A DNA stretch of 64,000 bases from Trema orientale (GCA_002914845.1 JXTC01000001.1:1446769-1510768), one strand, 5' to 3'; positions 1 to 12,964 are shown, counted from the first letter of the stretch. Numbers and translations are program-made. Notes: generated by a model not told the origin, from the letters alone.

Positions 1-1123
1 GGCTCATCACTGGATGCAACTACAGATAATTTCATTTAGTCTTTAATTATTAAAAATTTGAGATTTATAACTTTTTTTCTCTTCAAATTCTATAAACTTT
101 TCAAATTTCTCCTACACATCAATGCGTATAAGACAAATACCCAATTATACTCTTGAGAAACGCTGCACGTGAATTGCACATCTATGGTTCCGTCTAAAAT
201 TTAATTCCAGGATTTTGTAAATTTAGGAACCTGATTACATTTTATTATTATTTTTTTATTTTTCTATACGATGTTATGAATTGACGACCAATTTAAATGA
301 CAAACCTGCCAAAAACCCTAAAAACAAAGATGATTGCAATCAGATACTAAATGGTGCTTGAGGAAGGAGTGTCGGTAGGGTTAGGGGTTTGCAGAAACGT
401 TATATATCCAAAAAGTTACATCCTATTTAACATTTATTATTATTATTAAAAATAATATTATGATTTTTTTTTTTTGTAAGTGAATTTTTCTGAATCAAAT
501 GTAATAAACTATCTGCTCTATTTCAAATTTATTTCTATTTTTTGCCTCACCATTATATAGTAGGTGATAAATCTTAATGAAAACAAATTTGTCCAGATCT
601 GATTTTAAACGTCGTGCTAATAGGTCAAATGAATAAAAGCCGTAAATATATGTCTCTAGTAATATATAGGAAAAACGCATGTACATAAAGAAATGACCTT
701 TATTCCATCCACTTGCTATGTGTTTACTATTTTTTGAGCTTTTTAGCCGAATGGCTAGATTATGTAAAATGACGTTTTCAAATATTGTTAAAAAACGGTC
801 GAATTTTGAAAATTACTTAAAAAATGATAGTTTTTCATATTTAGTATATCAAAATATATTGATCTGTTTTTTAATAAAAAATAGATCAAATGAAAATGAT
901 CATTTATCAAAATAAAATTATAAAACAACCATTTATCAAATAGATATGTAAAAAAGGCCATTTCGTACAGTGATCCAAAAAAAGGTCGCTTATTGTAAAT
1001 ACTCATTATTTTTATCTTCTTGGACTAGAGTGTTCAGAAACTTTTTGTAGCCAAGCCCATATGTTCAGTGGTGAATGCATGAAAACAATAGGTTAGTGCA
1101 CATGTTATTACTTTATTTAGGGT
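1..1123. other. AT-rich intergenic spacer
   Basis: No gene is supported here. The stretch is AT-rich with homopolymer runs. The short reading frames at 495-1006 have low-complexity, Phe/Tyr/Lys/Asn-rich translations with no recognisable motif, as expected of random AT-rich DNA. Confidence 0.6.
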
Positions 1124-1600
1124 TTTTAAGACTTTTACGTACAAAACAAAAAAAAAAGTACAAAAAATACAACGAGTTAGTTTTTTTTTAATAAAATTCC
1201 CGTACCACATTTTTTTTAGAAAAATTTTTATTTTTAAAAATAATTTTAGAAAAATAACATTTTTTAAAAATAGTAACTAGTAAAAATGTATTTAAAATTA
1301 AAAAATAAAAAATAAAGAGAGAAGAAAAATATTTTAACTAGTAATATAAATAGAAAAAATAATAAAAAGTACAAAAAAGAGAAAAAAAAAGTGTTACAAC
1401 TGGTAACTGGTAACCTGTAACAAATTTCAAAACATTAGTAACTAGTAATTATTTTGAAAAATAATATTTTTTAAAAAATAATTTTAAAAAATGATATATT
1501 TTTTCTAAAAAAATGTGGTATGAAATTGGAAAAAAAAAAATTAACCTACCATATGTTTCAAATCTTTTCAAAAAAGGTCGTGTATGACTTAATTTCCTCT
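1124..1600. mobile_element. palindromic MITE, family A copy 1
   Basis: The two halves are imperfect inverted repeats. The left arm has CCGTACCACATTTTTTTTAG near 1200 and the right arm has its complement, CTAAAAAAATGTGGTATG, near 1505. The loop is rich in TAACTAGTAAC and TAACTGGTAAC type motifs. The same arms and loop motifs recur at 5757-6125 and, more diverged, at 28300-28560. No coding capacity. The class is inferred from structure; outer limits are approximate and no target-site duplication was fixed. Confidence 0.55.
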
Positions 1601-3429
1601 TTTGTTTGCTCTAATACCATTATACTCTATTAGAACAAAAAATTTAATTTTTTTGAACTAGATCTGTTAAGAGAGTTGGGCCACTGTATTAGCACGACAC
1701 TACATAATATAGCTTAAGAACGAAAGGGCATGCCAGAATGTAGGCCGTGCAATGTACAGTCCAGTTATATGGGTCGTGCTCGACTCATAAGTTAAGCACA
1801 ATAAGCTGAGCACGGCATGATACGACCCATTGGTATGACACGACACGTTAGCATATTATACATATATATTTATGGTATAGTTTTTTCAATATATAAAAGT
1901 CAATCTAATTGAGAGACACTTAATCTATAATCAATTATAATATGCAAATATTTTTCAAGTTTTTTATTTTAGTTATTTTTTAGTGTCAAAAAGTTTTATA
2001 TTTAATTTATTGAGCTAATTTTTTTTATGCATTTAGATGTATTGGAAAAGTAAAAACAAAAAAACAAAAAGAGGTTCATAAAAATGATACTAAATTAATA
2101 AAATTTACCAATTAAATGGACCATTTTTTGCCCAAATTGACTGACACATCTAGACACATTGACTAGCATGATATAACACAAAAGCACGGTATGACACATT
2201 AGAGCATGGGCCAACGAGTCATGCCTGGCTAATGATTTTGAATTTTGGACATGACACGACATGACTAAAAAGTGGGCTATGCCTAGTATGATACGAAAGC
2301 ATGTTTGTGTCTAGCTTAAATGGGTCGTGTCATATTTTAAACTAACATATGGGTCGTGTCATATTTTAAACTAACATTTACAAAAATATCATTAGAATAA
2401 CAACAAAGGTTTATTCACGAGTACGTGCAACACGTACTCTTAATACTAGTGTATATATATAGGTTCCTTTTCCAGTAGGTATTTTTTTCCTTTGCTTATC
2501 TATACGTATTTTTTTTAAAGTCGTTGGAATTTAATAGCTATAATGATTTGGGTAGTTTGAAAAAAATAATAAATAATAAATACACACTATATAATGCTCT
2601 TTCTCTTTTTATCATTTTATCCTAAAAATACGTGTAAAATGAATTTTAATTGGATAAAATAATATCTATAAATAAGTATTAAAAGAAACTACTGGATTGA
2701 TATCCATATATATATATATATGTTGGAGATAAAATCATGACAAAAACTTTATTTTTATTCTCATAAAATCAGTGACAATTTACTTTGAATTAATTTTTAT
2801 TTTCATGTCTATTGTTTATGTAGAAAGTTTTAATGATCCAAATTATTAAAAATTAAAAACTTTGTCCTCTAAACCCCTAAATTCGTCACTTTGTCAAGCA
2901 AATAGACGAAAATGGGCTGATAATAGATACCATCTTTTATATGTTTGTTGTAATTTACAAAATAATAATTTTAGTAGTACATGGATAAAATTAAAATTTT
3001 AACAAATTGGTAGTGTATTGAGACACTCTATATAATTTAGGAAAAAACTATAAAAGAAGGTCTTTAAATCAAATGGTCCTATAGTTTTTTAACTTTAAAT
3101 TGAATCTATTTGTTCCATAACCTTCTAAAATTATTACTTTTTTTCCAATAGCCTTTTATTTAATAATACTTTAGTTTTCATGTAATGTTTTTCTTTCGAT
3201 GAAAACTCTCAAATATTTTTTTTTTAAATGAGGATTTTGATATTTGAGTCATGAGTTTTTCACCTAAAAAAGTATTTTAGTTTATGCGAAGTCTGTTTCA
3301 GCAATTTTTAAAAATCACAAAATATGAACAAAAAAATATGATAGCTATGTATGACCGAGTCAATCCAAACAAGGATATTTTAAGATTTTTGCGTGCTAAC
3401 ACAAAATAGAAAAAATTTTAAGATTTTTT
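1601..3429. other. AT-rich spacer with degenerate repeat DNA
   Basis: No gene seen. Between about 1660 and 2400 short GTCGTGTCAT / CACGACAC-like words recur, typical of decayed plant repeats. A 29-bp unit beginning GGGTCGTGTC is directly duplicated at 2322 and 2351. The rest is AT-rich simple sequence, with a short (TA)n run near 2710. Confidence 0.5.
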
Positions 3430-5690
3430 CGTAGCTTTGAACGGCAAAGTTGAAGGTCATATCATACCATCTAGAAGTCTTCGCCAAGGATGTCCACTAT
3501 CCCCCTACCTTTTCCTATTGTGCGTAGAGGCGTTCTCATCTTTGATTCATCAGGCTGAGGCTGAGAGCAATCTTTTGAGCGTTTGATGTGCCAAAGACAG
3601 TCCTCGAATAAGCCACTTATTTTTTGCAGATGACAGTTTGGTGTTTACTCGTGCTACTATTCAGGATGCAGAAATTCTTCACAGAATTCTCTCATGGTAT
3701 GAGAGGGCCTCAAGTCAGAAAATCAACTTGGAGAAATCTGTAATTACTCTCAGTCTAAATACTGATATTTCTACTACTCAGGCTATTTTACAAATTTTGG
3801 GTCTCACTTCAGTACAGTCGCATGATCGGTATCTTGGTCTTCCATCGGTGGTCAGCAGGAATAAGCGCAAAACCTTTGAATATATCCTTGAGCGGATTCG
3901 AAAGAGAGTTCAAAGCTGGAGGAGAGGGCTCTTCTCTTCAGGAGGAAGGGAAATTCTTATCAAGGCAGTTTTGCAATCTATCCCCACATACGTCATGAGC
4001 ATATTTAAACTTCCTTATGGCCTCTGTAAGGAGATTCGGTCATTATTCTTAAACTTTTAGTGGCGTACAAATGATGGAAAAAGGAGGGTACCTTGGATAA
4101 AGTAGGATACAATATGCAAACCAAAGTCATTGGGTGGTCTAGGCTTTCGAGATATTGGTCTCTTCAAGTAATCGTTAGCAGCAAAGCAGTCCTGGTGGCT
4201 TATAAAACATCCTTAATCCTTAGTAGCACATGTATTACAAGGGAAATATTTTTTCTCTACCCACCTTCTAGAGGCACAAGATAAAAATGGCAGCTCATGG
4301 TTTGGAAGAGTATCTTATGGGAGAGAGATCTTCTTGTCAAGGGCCTTCGCTGGAGGGTAGGTAATGGACTTTCAATTCGGGTATTTCATGATCCGTGGCT
4401 TCCAAAGCTGAGCTCCTTCAAACCCATTACTCCTGCTTTTGATGATGAGTTGCGTGTTTCTGACCTTATTGATAGCCCAGGTACATGGAGTTATGCATTT
4501 ATTAAACATCCTTTTCTATCGGTTGATTGGAACGATATCTTAGCCATACCATTGAGTATTGTGCCTACTCCAGATTCTTTAGTTTGACACTTTGATAAAT
4601 CTGGAGAATACTCAGTTAAATCAGGATACCATGCTGCTCTCAATAATTATTTTACTACAAGCTCTTCTACAAATATCGAGCTCCAGAGGTGGTGTAAATG
4701 ACTATAGTCTTCTAATATCCCTCCCAATGAAGATCCTTGCTTGGAGATTATTCTATGATGACCTTCCTGTATCTTCCAATTTACTGAAGCGAAATATTCA
4801 TGTCGAACCACTTTGTTGTTGCTGTAATTCCGAGCCTAAGAATATTACTCATTGTTTCTTTTTCTACGACCAATTGTCGAGTCTATGGACTGCTTTAAAG
4901 TGCTGGGACCTACTCAATTCAAATCAATTTGTGTATGCCACAGATATCCTCTTTGCCTTATCTCGTGCCCTTCCTAAAAGTCTTTTGGAGCTAGTTTATG
5001 TCGTTTTATGTTCTATCTGGAATCGCCACAACAACAAGTTGTTCAATGGTAATGTGATAGATACACTAGAGCTTGTTGATCGGGCTCAGTCTTATTTGAT
5101 AGAGCTCTAGACCAGTAGACTTCAAACTGAAATAGAATATAGTGCTCATTCAGCTCCATCAGCCGTTTATTGGTGTCGACCAGATGTGGGATGCTTAAAA
5201 CTCAATGTCGATACAGCTGTCTTTGAGAGCTGCGATGTCATTGGTATTGGTAGAACAATTAGAGACCATGAAGATGTTGTACTAGTCTACTGGGCACTAC
5301 AGCTCACTGGTAGCTTTGATGTCCTCACTAGTGTACTAATAGCAATTCGTGAAGGGATCCAATTGGCTATTGATTTTGGTTACCCTTTGGATGAGATTGA
5401 ATCTGATTCACTGCTTGCTATTAATGCTATCAATCGGCCCCAACCTTATTTTGTTGTAGCATCAATTATTAAAGATATTAATTTCTTTATTACTTATGTT
5501 GGTTATGGTTCTTGTCGCTATGTCTTTAGAGCAGGGAATATGGTGGCCCATGAGCTAGCTTCTTTTACAATTTGTGCTCAAATAGATAAAGTATGGGGTG
5601 ATTCATGTCCATACTTTATTTCTAAAGTTGTAATTGTAGACCTTCAGCAGTAAGAACAATTCCATTTCAAAAAAAAAAAAGAAAAAATTT
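3430..5690 (+). pseudogene. 5'-truncated L1-type LINE: RT, zf-RVT and RNase H remnants
   Basis: This is the 3' half of a plant LINE ORF2. Reverse transcriptase homology begins near 3434 (SLRQGCPLSPYLF), followed by the FFADDSLVF catalytic motif near 3621 and the conserved YLGLPS...SGGREILIKAVLQSIPTYVMS block to 4058. A zinc-binding region with LAWRL, CCCC and H...C residues lies at about 4730-4900. An RNase H-like domain at 5186-5653 keeps the D-E-D acidic residues (LNVD, REG, SDS). An A-rich tail follows at about 5669-5690. In-frame stops (near 3583 and 4058) and frame changes (near 4090, 4285 and 4590) break the protein, so it is dead. The 5' end is missing, as usual for LINE insertions. 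Target duplications were not resolved. Confidence 0.88.
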
Positions 5691-5756
5691 GAAAAGAAAA
5701 TGAGAAAGGAAAGCTGTTATTTTACAAAAGAGAGGATGGGAGAAAGTCAACAAAGT

Positions 5757-6125
5757 AAAGGGTTTCTAACACTTTTACATATAAAAAACTAAAAGAAATA
5801 CGGAAGTCAGGTTTTTTTTTTTCAAATTTTCGTACGGTTTTTATTAGAAAAATATCACTTTTTAATTTTTTTTAGAAAAATACTATTTTTATAATGGTTA
5901 CTGGTTATCAGTTTCTGAAAACTGGTTATCTGTTACTGGTTACCAGTTATATACTAGTTATAAATACCTTTAGTTACTAGTTACTAGTTTTCAGAAACTG
6001 GTTACCTATTACTAGTAACTATTTTGAAAAATGGCATTTTTCTAATAAAAACTGTACTGCATTTTAAAAAAATGCTAACCACCGTATTTTTTTTTCCGGA
6101 AAATACTGTATAGTGTCTAATTTCT
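5757..6125. mobile_element. palindromic MITE, family A copy 2
   Basis: Arms of roughly 100 bp face each other: CGGTTTTTATTAGAAAAAT near 5833 and its complement ATTTTTCTAATAAAAACTG near 6034. The loop holds repeated TACTGGTTACCAGTTA-like words. The left flank matches copy 1 (CTTTTACATATAAAA against CTTTTACGTACAAAA). The right arm ends exactly where the LTR-like unit at 6126 begins, so the LTR probably inserted at or in the end of this MITE. Confidence 0.6.
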
Positions 6126-9100
6126 TGTAACACCCCCTAGCTTAACTATATTGTCATATACAGTCAAACTATGAAGTATTATTCTTTATTAAACCATATA
6201 TATAGTTTTATGAAAAGGTGGACAAATTTGAACTTTTCAAAACCTTTAAATAAAAGCAACTGCATGGCATTTCTTGTTGAAAGTGTCTTTATAAAATCTA
6301 CAATCAAAAAAAGTTTTCATCAGTCTATTTTACCACCAGTTGTAGTATTTTCATTACACTCAAAACATTGTAATATAAAAACGTCGCTCATAGGTCAAGC
6401 TTGTTCACATCTACATGATCATGGCAACAAAAGACAAGCTAGGCAACCAACTAGTCAACACCAAAATGTGCCTCCTTATCTGCATCATAAGACTAAAATG
6501 AGCTAAAGCTCAGTAAGTAAAAATTATGCATGCTTATGTATGCTTTAAAATCTCATAAAGTTCTCATTGTACACTTTTCTTTCTTAAACATTTGGATCCA
6601 TACATTTTTTTAAAAAAATTCATAGTGGGGCCCCTTAGCATATTTGCTAGTCCCGTAAATCGATAGACCGTGATAACATTGTACGGAAACTCTGGCCAAG
6701 AGTAAGAATAAGGTGCGATCTTCGTGTGAGATTTTTTTTCTTTAAAACTCCTTCTCTCATCGAAAGGGCATCCCACACCGTGCTAATATTATCCCGCTTC
6801 AACGAGACACATCATAAAATCCGTAAATCCCGCTTTAACAGGAGAGTCTGCATCAACAGACTTACCTACCCAGCTCCGACAGACTAGCAATTTCAATTAA
6901 AACTTATCTTATAAAATTAGTACAATGGTACTTACTTTCAAATACTCTATAATGAAATTCTTAGTTTACATGCAAGATGTGCCATGCACATGCCATTTCA
7001 TAACTTTCAAGGATAAATAAGTTTCATATAATGACATCTTTCATGTAGTTCTTGTGACGCAATTGTAAGTCTTTACTTACCTCGTGTCCCGAATAGAAAT
7101 TGATAGTAGAAAGGGTCAATATCCTTAAGAGACTGGTGTGCCAATCACCTAGCATGAATTTTTTTTATTCAAGATGCACATTTTACTAAAATGAATGTAC
7201 CAAGATACTTGAATAAGACCAAAATCAGAATTATCACCAAATTATGAAACTTGAGCATAAAATGACTGGAAAGTATACAAATCATTTAAGGTACTTAGCA
7301 GCCAATGACTAGCATTGGAAAACTCTTCAAAAGTATTAAAATATGAATGCTAGTTCATTAGCACAAAAATGATCCAAAATGACACATAATTTTGTAAAAA
7401 CTAGTCCATTTGCCCCTAAATGGTGCCATTTCATTTTAAAAATATTTGAACAGTACCTCCTCTATTTTTAGGACATTCTCACATGATTAAAATCATGGTT
7501 TAAGACCTGCAATAATATTTACAAGCCAATTCCTACATATATACCTCAAAGAAAATTACTTAGAATGATATAAGTACACTTGAACTCTTTTTCGGTTTAA
7601 GCAAAGTTTAAAACAACTTTTGCACTTATATATAGCCACAACCAGCAAGTAAATGGATATAATATATATAAAAAGATCAATGTCTTACACATTCCAAGTA
7701 AATAAATCAGATTACAAGTATAGACAATTTATTCCAACAATGAAAATACTTGAATCCACAAATAGTAAATTTTAGGGCTTTAGGTCAAATTTTATTTCTC
7801 CACTTAAATTCTATACTTTCAGCTATATATATAAGTTTCTAGGACCATTATTCATCAAATAATAGCTTTAGTTTAAGAGCTGAAACAAAAAAAATTAACT
7901 ACAAATTCGAAATCCTACATAGAGCTCACCTTGACTAGTTTGAGCTTTTGTTGAAGCTCTTGTTTTCTACCTTCACCAAATTGATTCTCAAGGCTTTGAA
8001 ATTGATTTTAAGCCTCAAGAAAACCTAAAAGAACCATTACTTAAGTGGGAATAAGTGGAGAATTGAAATTAAAGAACAAGACCTAGGAAGAAGAATTAGT
8101 AGAATTACCTTGACTAGTTTTGATCTATCTTGCTTTCTAGAGCTCCAACTTGAGTTCTACCACTTGAAAACTCTTGGAAATGGTTGAGAGAAGTTAAGAG
8201 AAGTATAAAAATGAGTTGGAGAGTTTCAGGTTGTGGCTGAAGAGAAAGGAGAAGAAAATGACCGGATTTGGTCCAAAATCAATACTTAACGGCTAAGAAA
8301 AGGCATAACTTAAATTCTGAGAGGTATTTTGGGTATTTTGCATATTACTTTCTATGTATCCAGCTCTAAACCATCCTTAGAATAGTCACCACGTTGCTGG
8401 TCACTCTCATGCACCCAAGTGTAAATAAAGTTGGTGAATCCTAGCTTAGAAAGTGAAAACTAGTCATACTTTGACTTATGATCCCATATGACCAAACTTA
8501 TTGTAATACGGTGGAACCTAGCCCCTTAACCAATTATTGAACATAAAAATAAGTTAATTACACTCTAATTAACAATGCAAATATAGTATTAACACTCAAT
8601 TATTAGAATGCACAAAATTGACATTACGCGATTAAGCTGAATCTAAGCTAGCTTAGTGCAATAAAACACAAATCAGTGTCGTGAATGCCACCTCGTGCTT
8701 ACCTGAAACTGACAAATAAAATGCTATAAATGAGTCCTAGACATTGAATTAAAGCTATTTGACGTGTTAAACACACAGTGAATTCGACTCCGAAAAGCGT
8801 GAAAATATATTTTACTGAAAAACTACTATTTGAACAAGTTATCAGCAAACATGATCTTAATGTATGTGCACATAATATTGCTTTCATAAATATATTCTTT
8901 GTCCTTTTAGCACACCAAGCTCTCTCTATCTCTGAGGGTATTGAACCTTTTCACTGCATCGGGACACTTCGATAATTATTAGTATAATAACATATATGTA
9001 AAAGCACATGACATAAAGAATGAGTATTTTACTATGAAATTAGTATTAATGACTTCTAGATGCCTAATATGCAATTGAAACATGTTTATTATTGGCTTAG

Positions 9101-9128
9101 TATACATGTGAGAATCTTGGGCATCACA
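6126..9128. mobile_element. ~3.0 kb solo-LTR-like insertion
   Basis: The block starts TGTAACACCCCC and ends GGGCATCACA, inverted TG...CA termini of the kind found on plant LTR retrotransposons. It is flanked by TTTCT (6121-6125) and TTTCC (9129-9133), a 4-of-5 match to a 5-bp target duplication. MITE copy 1 reads TAATTTCC at the corresponding place, which supports TTTCC as the original target. No gag or pol reading frame was seen inside. Two related words (CTTGACTAGTTT) occur near 7930 and 8111. The call rests on ends and flanks only; a large non-coding element is an alternative. Confidence 0.5.
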
Positions 9129-9224
9129 TTTCCCCCAAAGTAAATTGGTATCTTTATGTCTTATTGTTTGATATAAGAAGAATTTTATATTTTAATACTA
9201 TAACAAATATGGTAGAATTTATTA

Positions 9225-9585
9225 GGCTCCGTTTGGTTCACCTATTTGAATGAGTGTATTTGAATAAAAATTGTGGAATGTGTTATAATTAGAATAAGAG
9301 ACATTTGAAGTGAAATAAATTGGAATGAATTGTAATTAGAATGAGAGACATTAGAATGGACCATTCAAAAATACCTAATAGGCTACATTCTCATTCCAAG
9401 ACACAAAAAACTCATTCCAATGGTTGATGTGACTGATGGACCATTTGAATGGAAAAACTGAATTGTTGAAACAAATACCCATTCTAAAAAACCATTTGAA
9501 TGGAAAAACTGGAATTGTTGAAACAAATACTCATTCCAATGAGTTTTTCATTTGAATGGAATGGAATGGGTGAAACAAATAGACC
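9225..9585. mobile_element. Tourist-like MITE
   Basis: Imperfect terminal inverted repeats begin GGCTCCGTTTGGTTCACC on the left and GGTCTATTTGTTTCACCC (complement of the right end). A TTA direct duplication flanks the unit at 9222-9224 and 9586-9588, typical of PIF/Harbinger-type elements. The interior carries a near-exact tandem duplication of about 51 bp (copies starting at 9441 and 9492). No coding capacity. Confidence 0.72.
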
Positions 9586-9604
9586 TTAAAATATTTCACA
9601 TTTG

Positions 9605-9900
9605 GCCTCATTTAGGATTGTTTCTAGATGTTGCTTTTAGCTTTTAAAATCGGTTAGAGGAAAAAAAAAAAGAGAGGAAGGAGTGTTTGGCAAGTTTATG
9701 TTTTTAGTCAAAAGATTTTAAAAGTTGCTATATAATAGTTATTCTAAGCAGAATCTGAGAAGCATGACAATGGTTGCTTTTCAAAGTTTATTATGCTTTC
9801 GTAATACAAATTGTTTAAAATATTATTTTACAGTACACACAATCCATAACTTACCAAATACTTAAATACTGCTTTTGATCAGCACAATAGTTTATAAATT
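9605..9900. repeat. dispersed repeat, uninterrupted copy (family B)
   Basis: This stretch aligns by eye with 35449-35522 joined to 36506-36700. Both have GTTGCTTTTA, TTTTTAGTCA, GTTAC/GTTGCTATA, AAGTAGAATTTGAGAA-like and CTTTTCAAAGTT blocks in the same order. It is probably the left part of a MITE whose right part may lie near 13220-13395 (GTATCAAATTGGCCCTAAAT), with other elements nested between. The outer boundaries are uncertain. Confidence 0.45.
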
Positions 9901-10549
9901 AAAGGCAAATTATCTCTAAAATACCATATGTTTTTTTTAAAAAGGTGAAAAAAAGCCCTTATGTTTTTGGAAATTTAAAATAAATACACTCTGTTTAAGA
10001 TAAGTTAATACTAAAATACCATATGTTTTAAAAACAAAGTGAAAAAACCCTTGTATTATTAAAAATTTAATATAAATACATTCTATTTGAATTATCATAT
10101 CATTTCCTACTATTGAGTTTCAAAAAAATTAGTAAAATTAACATTTTGCCTCTTATTATATTATTTTAAGGCATACACTACACTTGAAAATGAAGGGAGG
10201 GAGAATACATATGGTATAAAAACTCTTTTTAAAAAAAAATAAATAAATAAAGAACTCTTCCTTCTATAGTTTTAGGAAAAATTCATAAAAGAAAAAAAAA
10301 TTCTAGAAAATTTTGAAAGTGACAAAAAAAAATAATAAAACTTTTCCTTCTACAATTGCAGCATAAATCCAAAAAAGAAAAAAAAATTAAAATTTTCATA
10401 AACTTCGAAAATGACAAAAGTGACAAAAATTTCCGAAAATTATATATATATTTTATAAGATATTTTAGACCATATATATTCTCTCTCCCTTCATTTTTAA
10501 GTGTAATGTATGCCTTGTAAGAATATAATAAAAGGTAAAATGTTAATTT

Positions 10550-11360
10550 TGTTACTGTATGTGTGAACATATGAATTGTTGTTGTATGTAAATACATATG
10601 TGTGAATATATATGAACGTACATACGTGAACATATGTGAATATATTGTGAACACAAGTGAACATATACGTGTGAATGTATGTGAACACATACGAATGTAT
10701 ACGTGTGAATACATAGAGATGATGCGTAAACCGCGTAGAGCAATGTGAAGGATTAGTGAGCCTAGCCTATATATAAAAGCCTCATTTCTTCGTTCTCTTC
10801 ATCCCTCTAACGAGAGAGAAAATCCCAGTAAGGGTGTCTCGTGGGGAGATCCCAAAGGGATCCTATGGTGAGAGAGAACAATAATGGTGTCTCGTGGGGA
10901 TTAAGAAAAGTATACCAGTATATGTAGTAGTATGTCAGGTATTTCCTTCCTATGGAGAAATTCTTGTTCTATTCTCTTTGTATATTTTTTTCCTTTCAAT
11001 GATTAGAGAGATGAGAGTTCTCTTATTTTCTTTTGTAAGAGGGATGGTTGTTCAAAGAGATCAAAAATATGTGAGTGAGAGAATACTTATGGGAGAGTGC
11101 TTAGGTGTATTTAAGATTAGGGTTGTGAGTGAGTGTTTACTGTAAACATTTGTAAGAAATTTTCTTCCTATAGTGAAAGATCTACAACAGTCCGTTGACA
11201 TAACCAAGTTGGATGAACTACGTAAATTTGTGTGTCTTGTTGAATCCTGTATTTATTTTCGAAGGCTATTATTCACGTGTATCGTATTATTTATTTATAT
11301 ATATATATGATATTGTTCACTTATATAGTAAGTTAGTGAGAATATAATTTTCCCCTAATA
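10550..11360 (+). repeat. 5' LTR of non-autonomous retrotransposon
   Basis: An 811-bp LTR beginning TGTTACTGTATG and ending CCCCTAATA. It is the clear sister of 12165-12964, sharing GTGTCTCGTGGGGA, GATCTACAACAGTCCGT and GATTAGAGAGATGAGAGTTC. Its first ~200 bp are made of diverged GTGAACATAT-type repeats. A TATA-like word (CTATATATAAAAGCC) near 10768 is a plausible LTR promoter. The target duplication AATTT lies at 10545-10549. Confidence 0.82.
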
Positions 11361-12164
11361 ACTGGTATTAGAGCTTTAGTGGTGATTGTTTGTCAGTTCA
11401 CTATGAGGTTACTATTCACATAAATAGTGAAATTCGTGAATAATGAAAATTTATCGTCAGTATTGGTTCGTTGACAATGGTATTCTAATACATGGTGATT
11501 CACAGGAATAGTCAGAAACAATTAAGAGAAAGTTAGATTCGAGTATGAACAATGACTGCAGATGAAAGGTAGAAAGTTTTTTGAATGGACAGATATTCTA
11601 AGAAATCCAATATGAGCAGTGAAGACAGAGAAAATATTGATGCCAAGGCTGCAAGTAATCATCCAAGTATCTTGGATGATATAATTTTTTAATTGGAGAA
11701 GGATACATTCTGTTGGAGGTGTAGACAATCTTGGCAACTGAAGAAAATTGTCAAAAAGATAGAGCATGTTCGGCTAAAAGCTCTAAGATTGATAATGCTA
11801 GTAATCCTTATAGCATGTCACTAAAGTTGCCATGAAAGAGGATGTGATAATAGCAGATTCAGGATTCACAATTTGCACACAGGCATTGGTTTGGCTTTAA
11901 TGCAATATGTATAGTGAATAATATTGATGGCTGATTAGACTTTCAGAAAAGTCAAATATGGGAGTTAGCACCATAATTATCAGCTAGATTCTTTCGACAT
12001 AAGCCAAGATGAAATTCTTAGAATTTGTCAATTCTAATCGGTATACTCATATGATAGAGTATGATTGTCAGTAAAGACAATAATAGTTACGTAAACTATG
12101 AGATGAACGACTGTATTAATCGGGTGTGAAGACATGATTGAAATCAAGTCTTCAAGTGGGAGAT
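11361..12164 (+). mobile_element. internal region of non-autonomous LTR retrotransposon
   Basis: This begins with a primer-binding site, TGGTATTAGAGC at 11363-11374, one base from the plant initiator-Met tRNA type TGGTATCAGAGC. It ends with a purine tract AAGTGGGAGAT (12154-12164) directly before the 3' LTR, a form common in Copia elements. The 804 bp between hold no gag or pol domain that I can recognise; frames are short and stop-rich. The element therefore depends on proteins supplied in trans, or is an internally deleted Copia. Confidence 0.75.
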
Positions 12165-12964
12165 TATTACTATATGTGTGAACATATGAATTGTATTGTA
12201 TATAAACACATATGTGTGAACATATATGAACGTATATGTGTGAATATATGTGAATGTATATGTGTGAATACATGTGAACACATGCGAACGTATACGTATG
12301 AACACATAGATATGGTGTGCAAACCGCATACAAACCACGTAGAGGTTGGTGAAGAATTGGTGAGTATATAGAGCCTTATTTCTTCATTCTCTTCGTCCCC
12401 CAGCGAGAGAAAATGCCAATAAAGGTGTCTCGTGCGGAGATCCCAAAAGGATCCTATGGCGAGAGAGAAAAAGTCCCAGTAAAGGTGTCTCGTGGGGATT
12501 AAGAAAGGTATCCCAGAATATGTAGTAGCATGTCAGATATTTCCCTTATCTGTGGAAATTCTTGTTCTATTCTCTTTGCGTATTTTTTCCTTTCAAAGAT
12601 TAGAGAGATGAGAGTTCTCTTTTTTTTTTTTTTTTTTTTTTTTTGTGTAAGAGGGATAGTTATTCAAAAAGATTAAAAATGTGTGAGAGCGAGAATACTT
12701 GTGGGAGAGTACTTGGGTGTGTTTGAGATTAAGGTTGTGAGTGAGTATTTGCTGTAAACACTTGTAAGAAATTTTTTCCTTATAGTGAAAGATCTACAAC
12801 AGTCCGTGGACGTAGCCAAATTGGGTGAACCACGTAAATTTGTGTGCCTTGTTGATTCCTGTATTTATTTTCAAAGGTCACTGTTCACGTCTACAGTACT
12901 ATTCATGTATATAGTGTTGTTCACTTATATAGTAAGTTAGTGAGAAAGTGATTTTTTTCCAATA
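12165..12964 (+). repeat. 3' LTR of non-autonomous retrotransposon
   Basis: An 800-bp copy of the 10550-11360 LTR. It starts TATTACTATATG (the TG has become TA) and ends TTTTCCAATA, followed by the AATTT duplication at 12965-12969. It has a long T run at about 12622-12644 not present at that length in the 5' copy. The many base differences between the two LTRs suggest the insertion is not recent. Confidence 0.82.

Noticed and set aside
6171..6506. 111-aa plus-strand frame
   Set aside because: It lies inside the LTR-like unit and has no recognisable motif.
10283..10743. Overlapping minus-strand frames rich in His/Thr/Tyr/Val repeats
   Set aside because: They read through the GTGAACATAT repeats of the LTR in three frames; repeat DNA without stops, not a gene. 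The same holds for 12034-12371.
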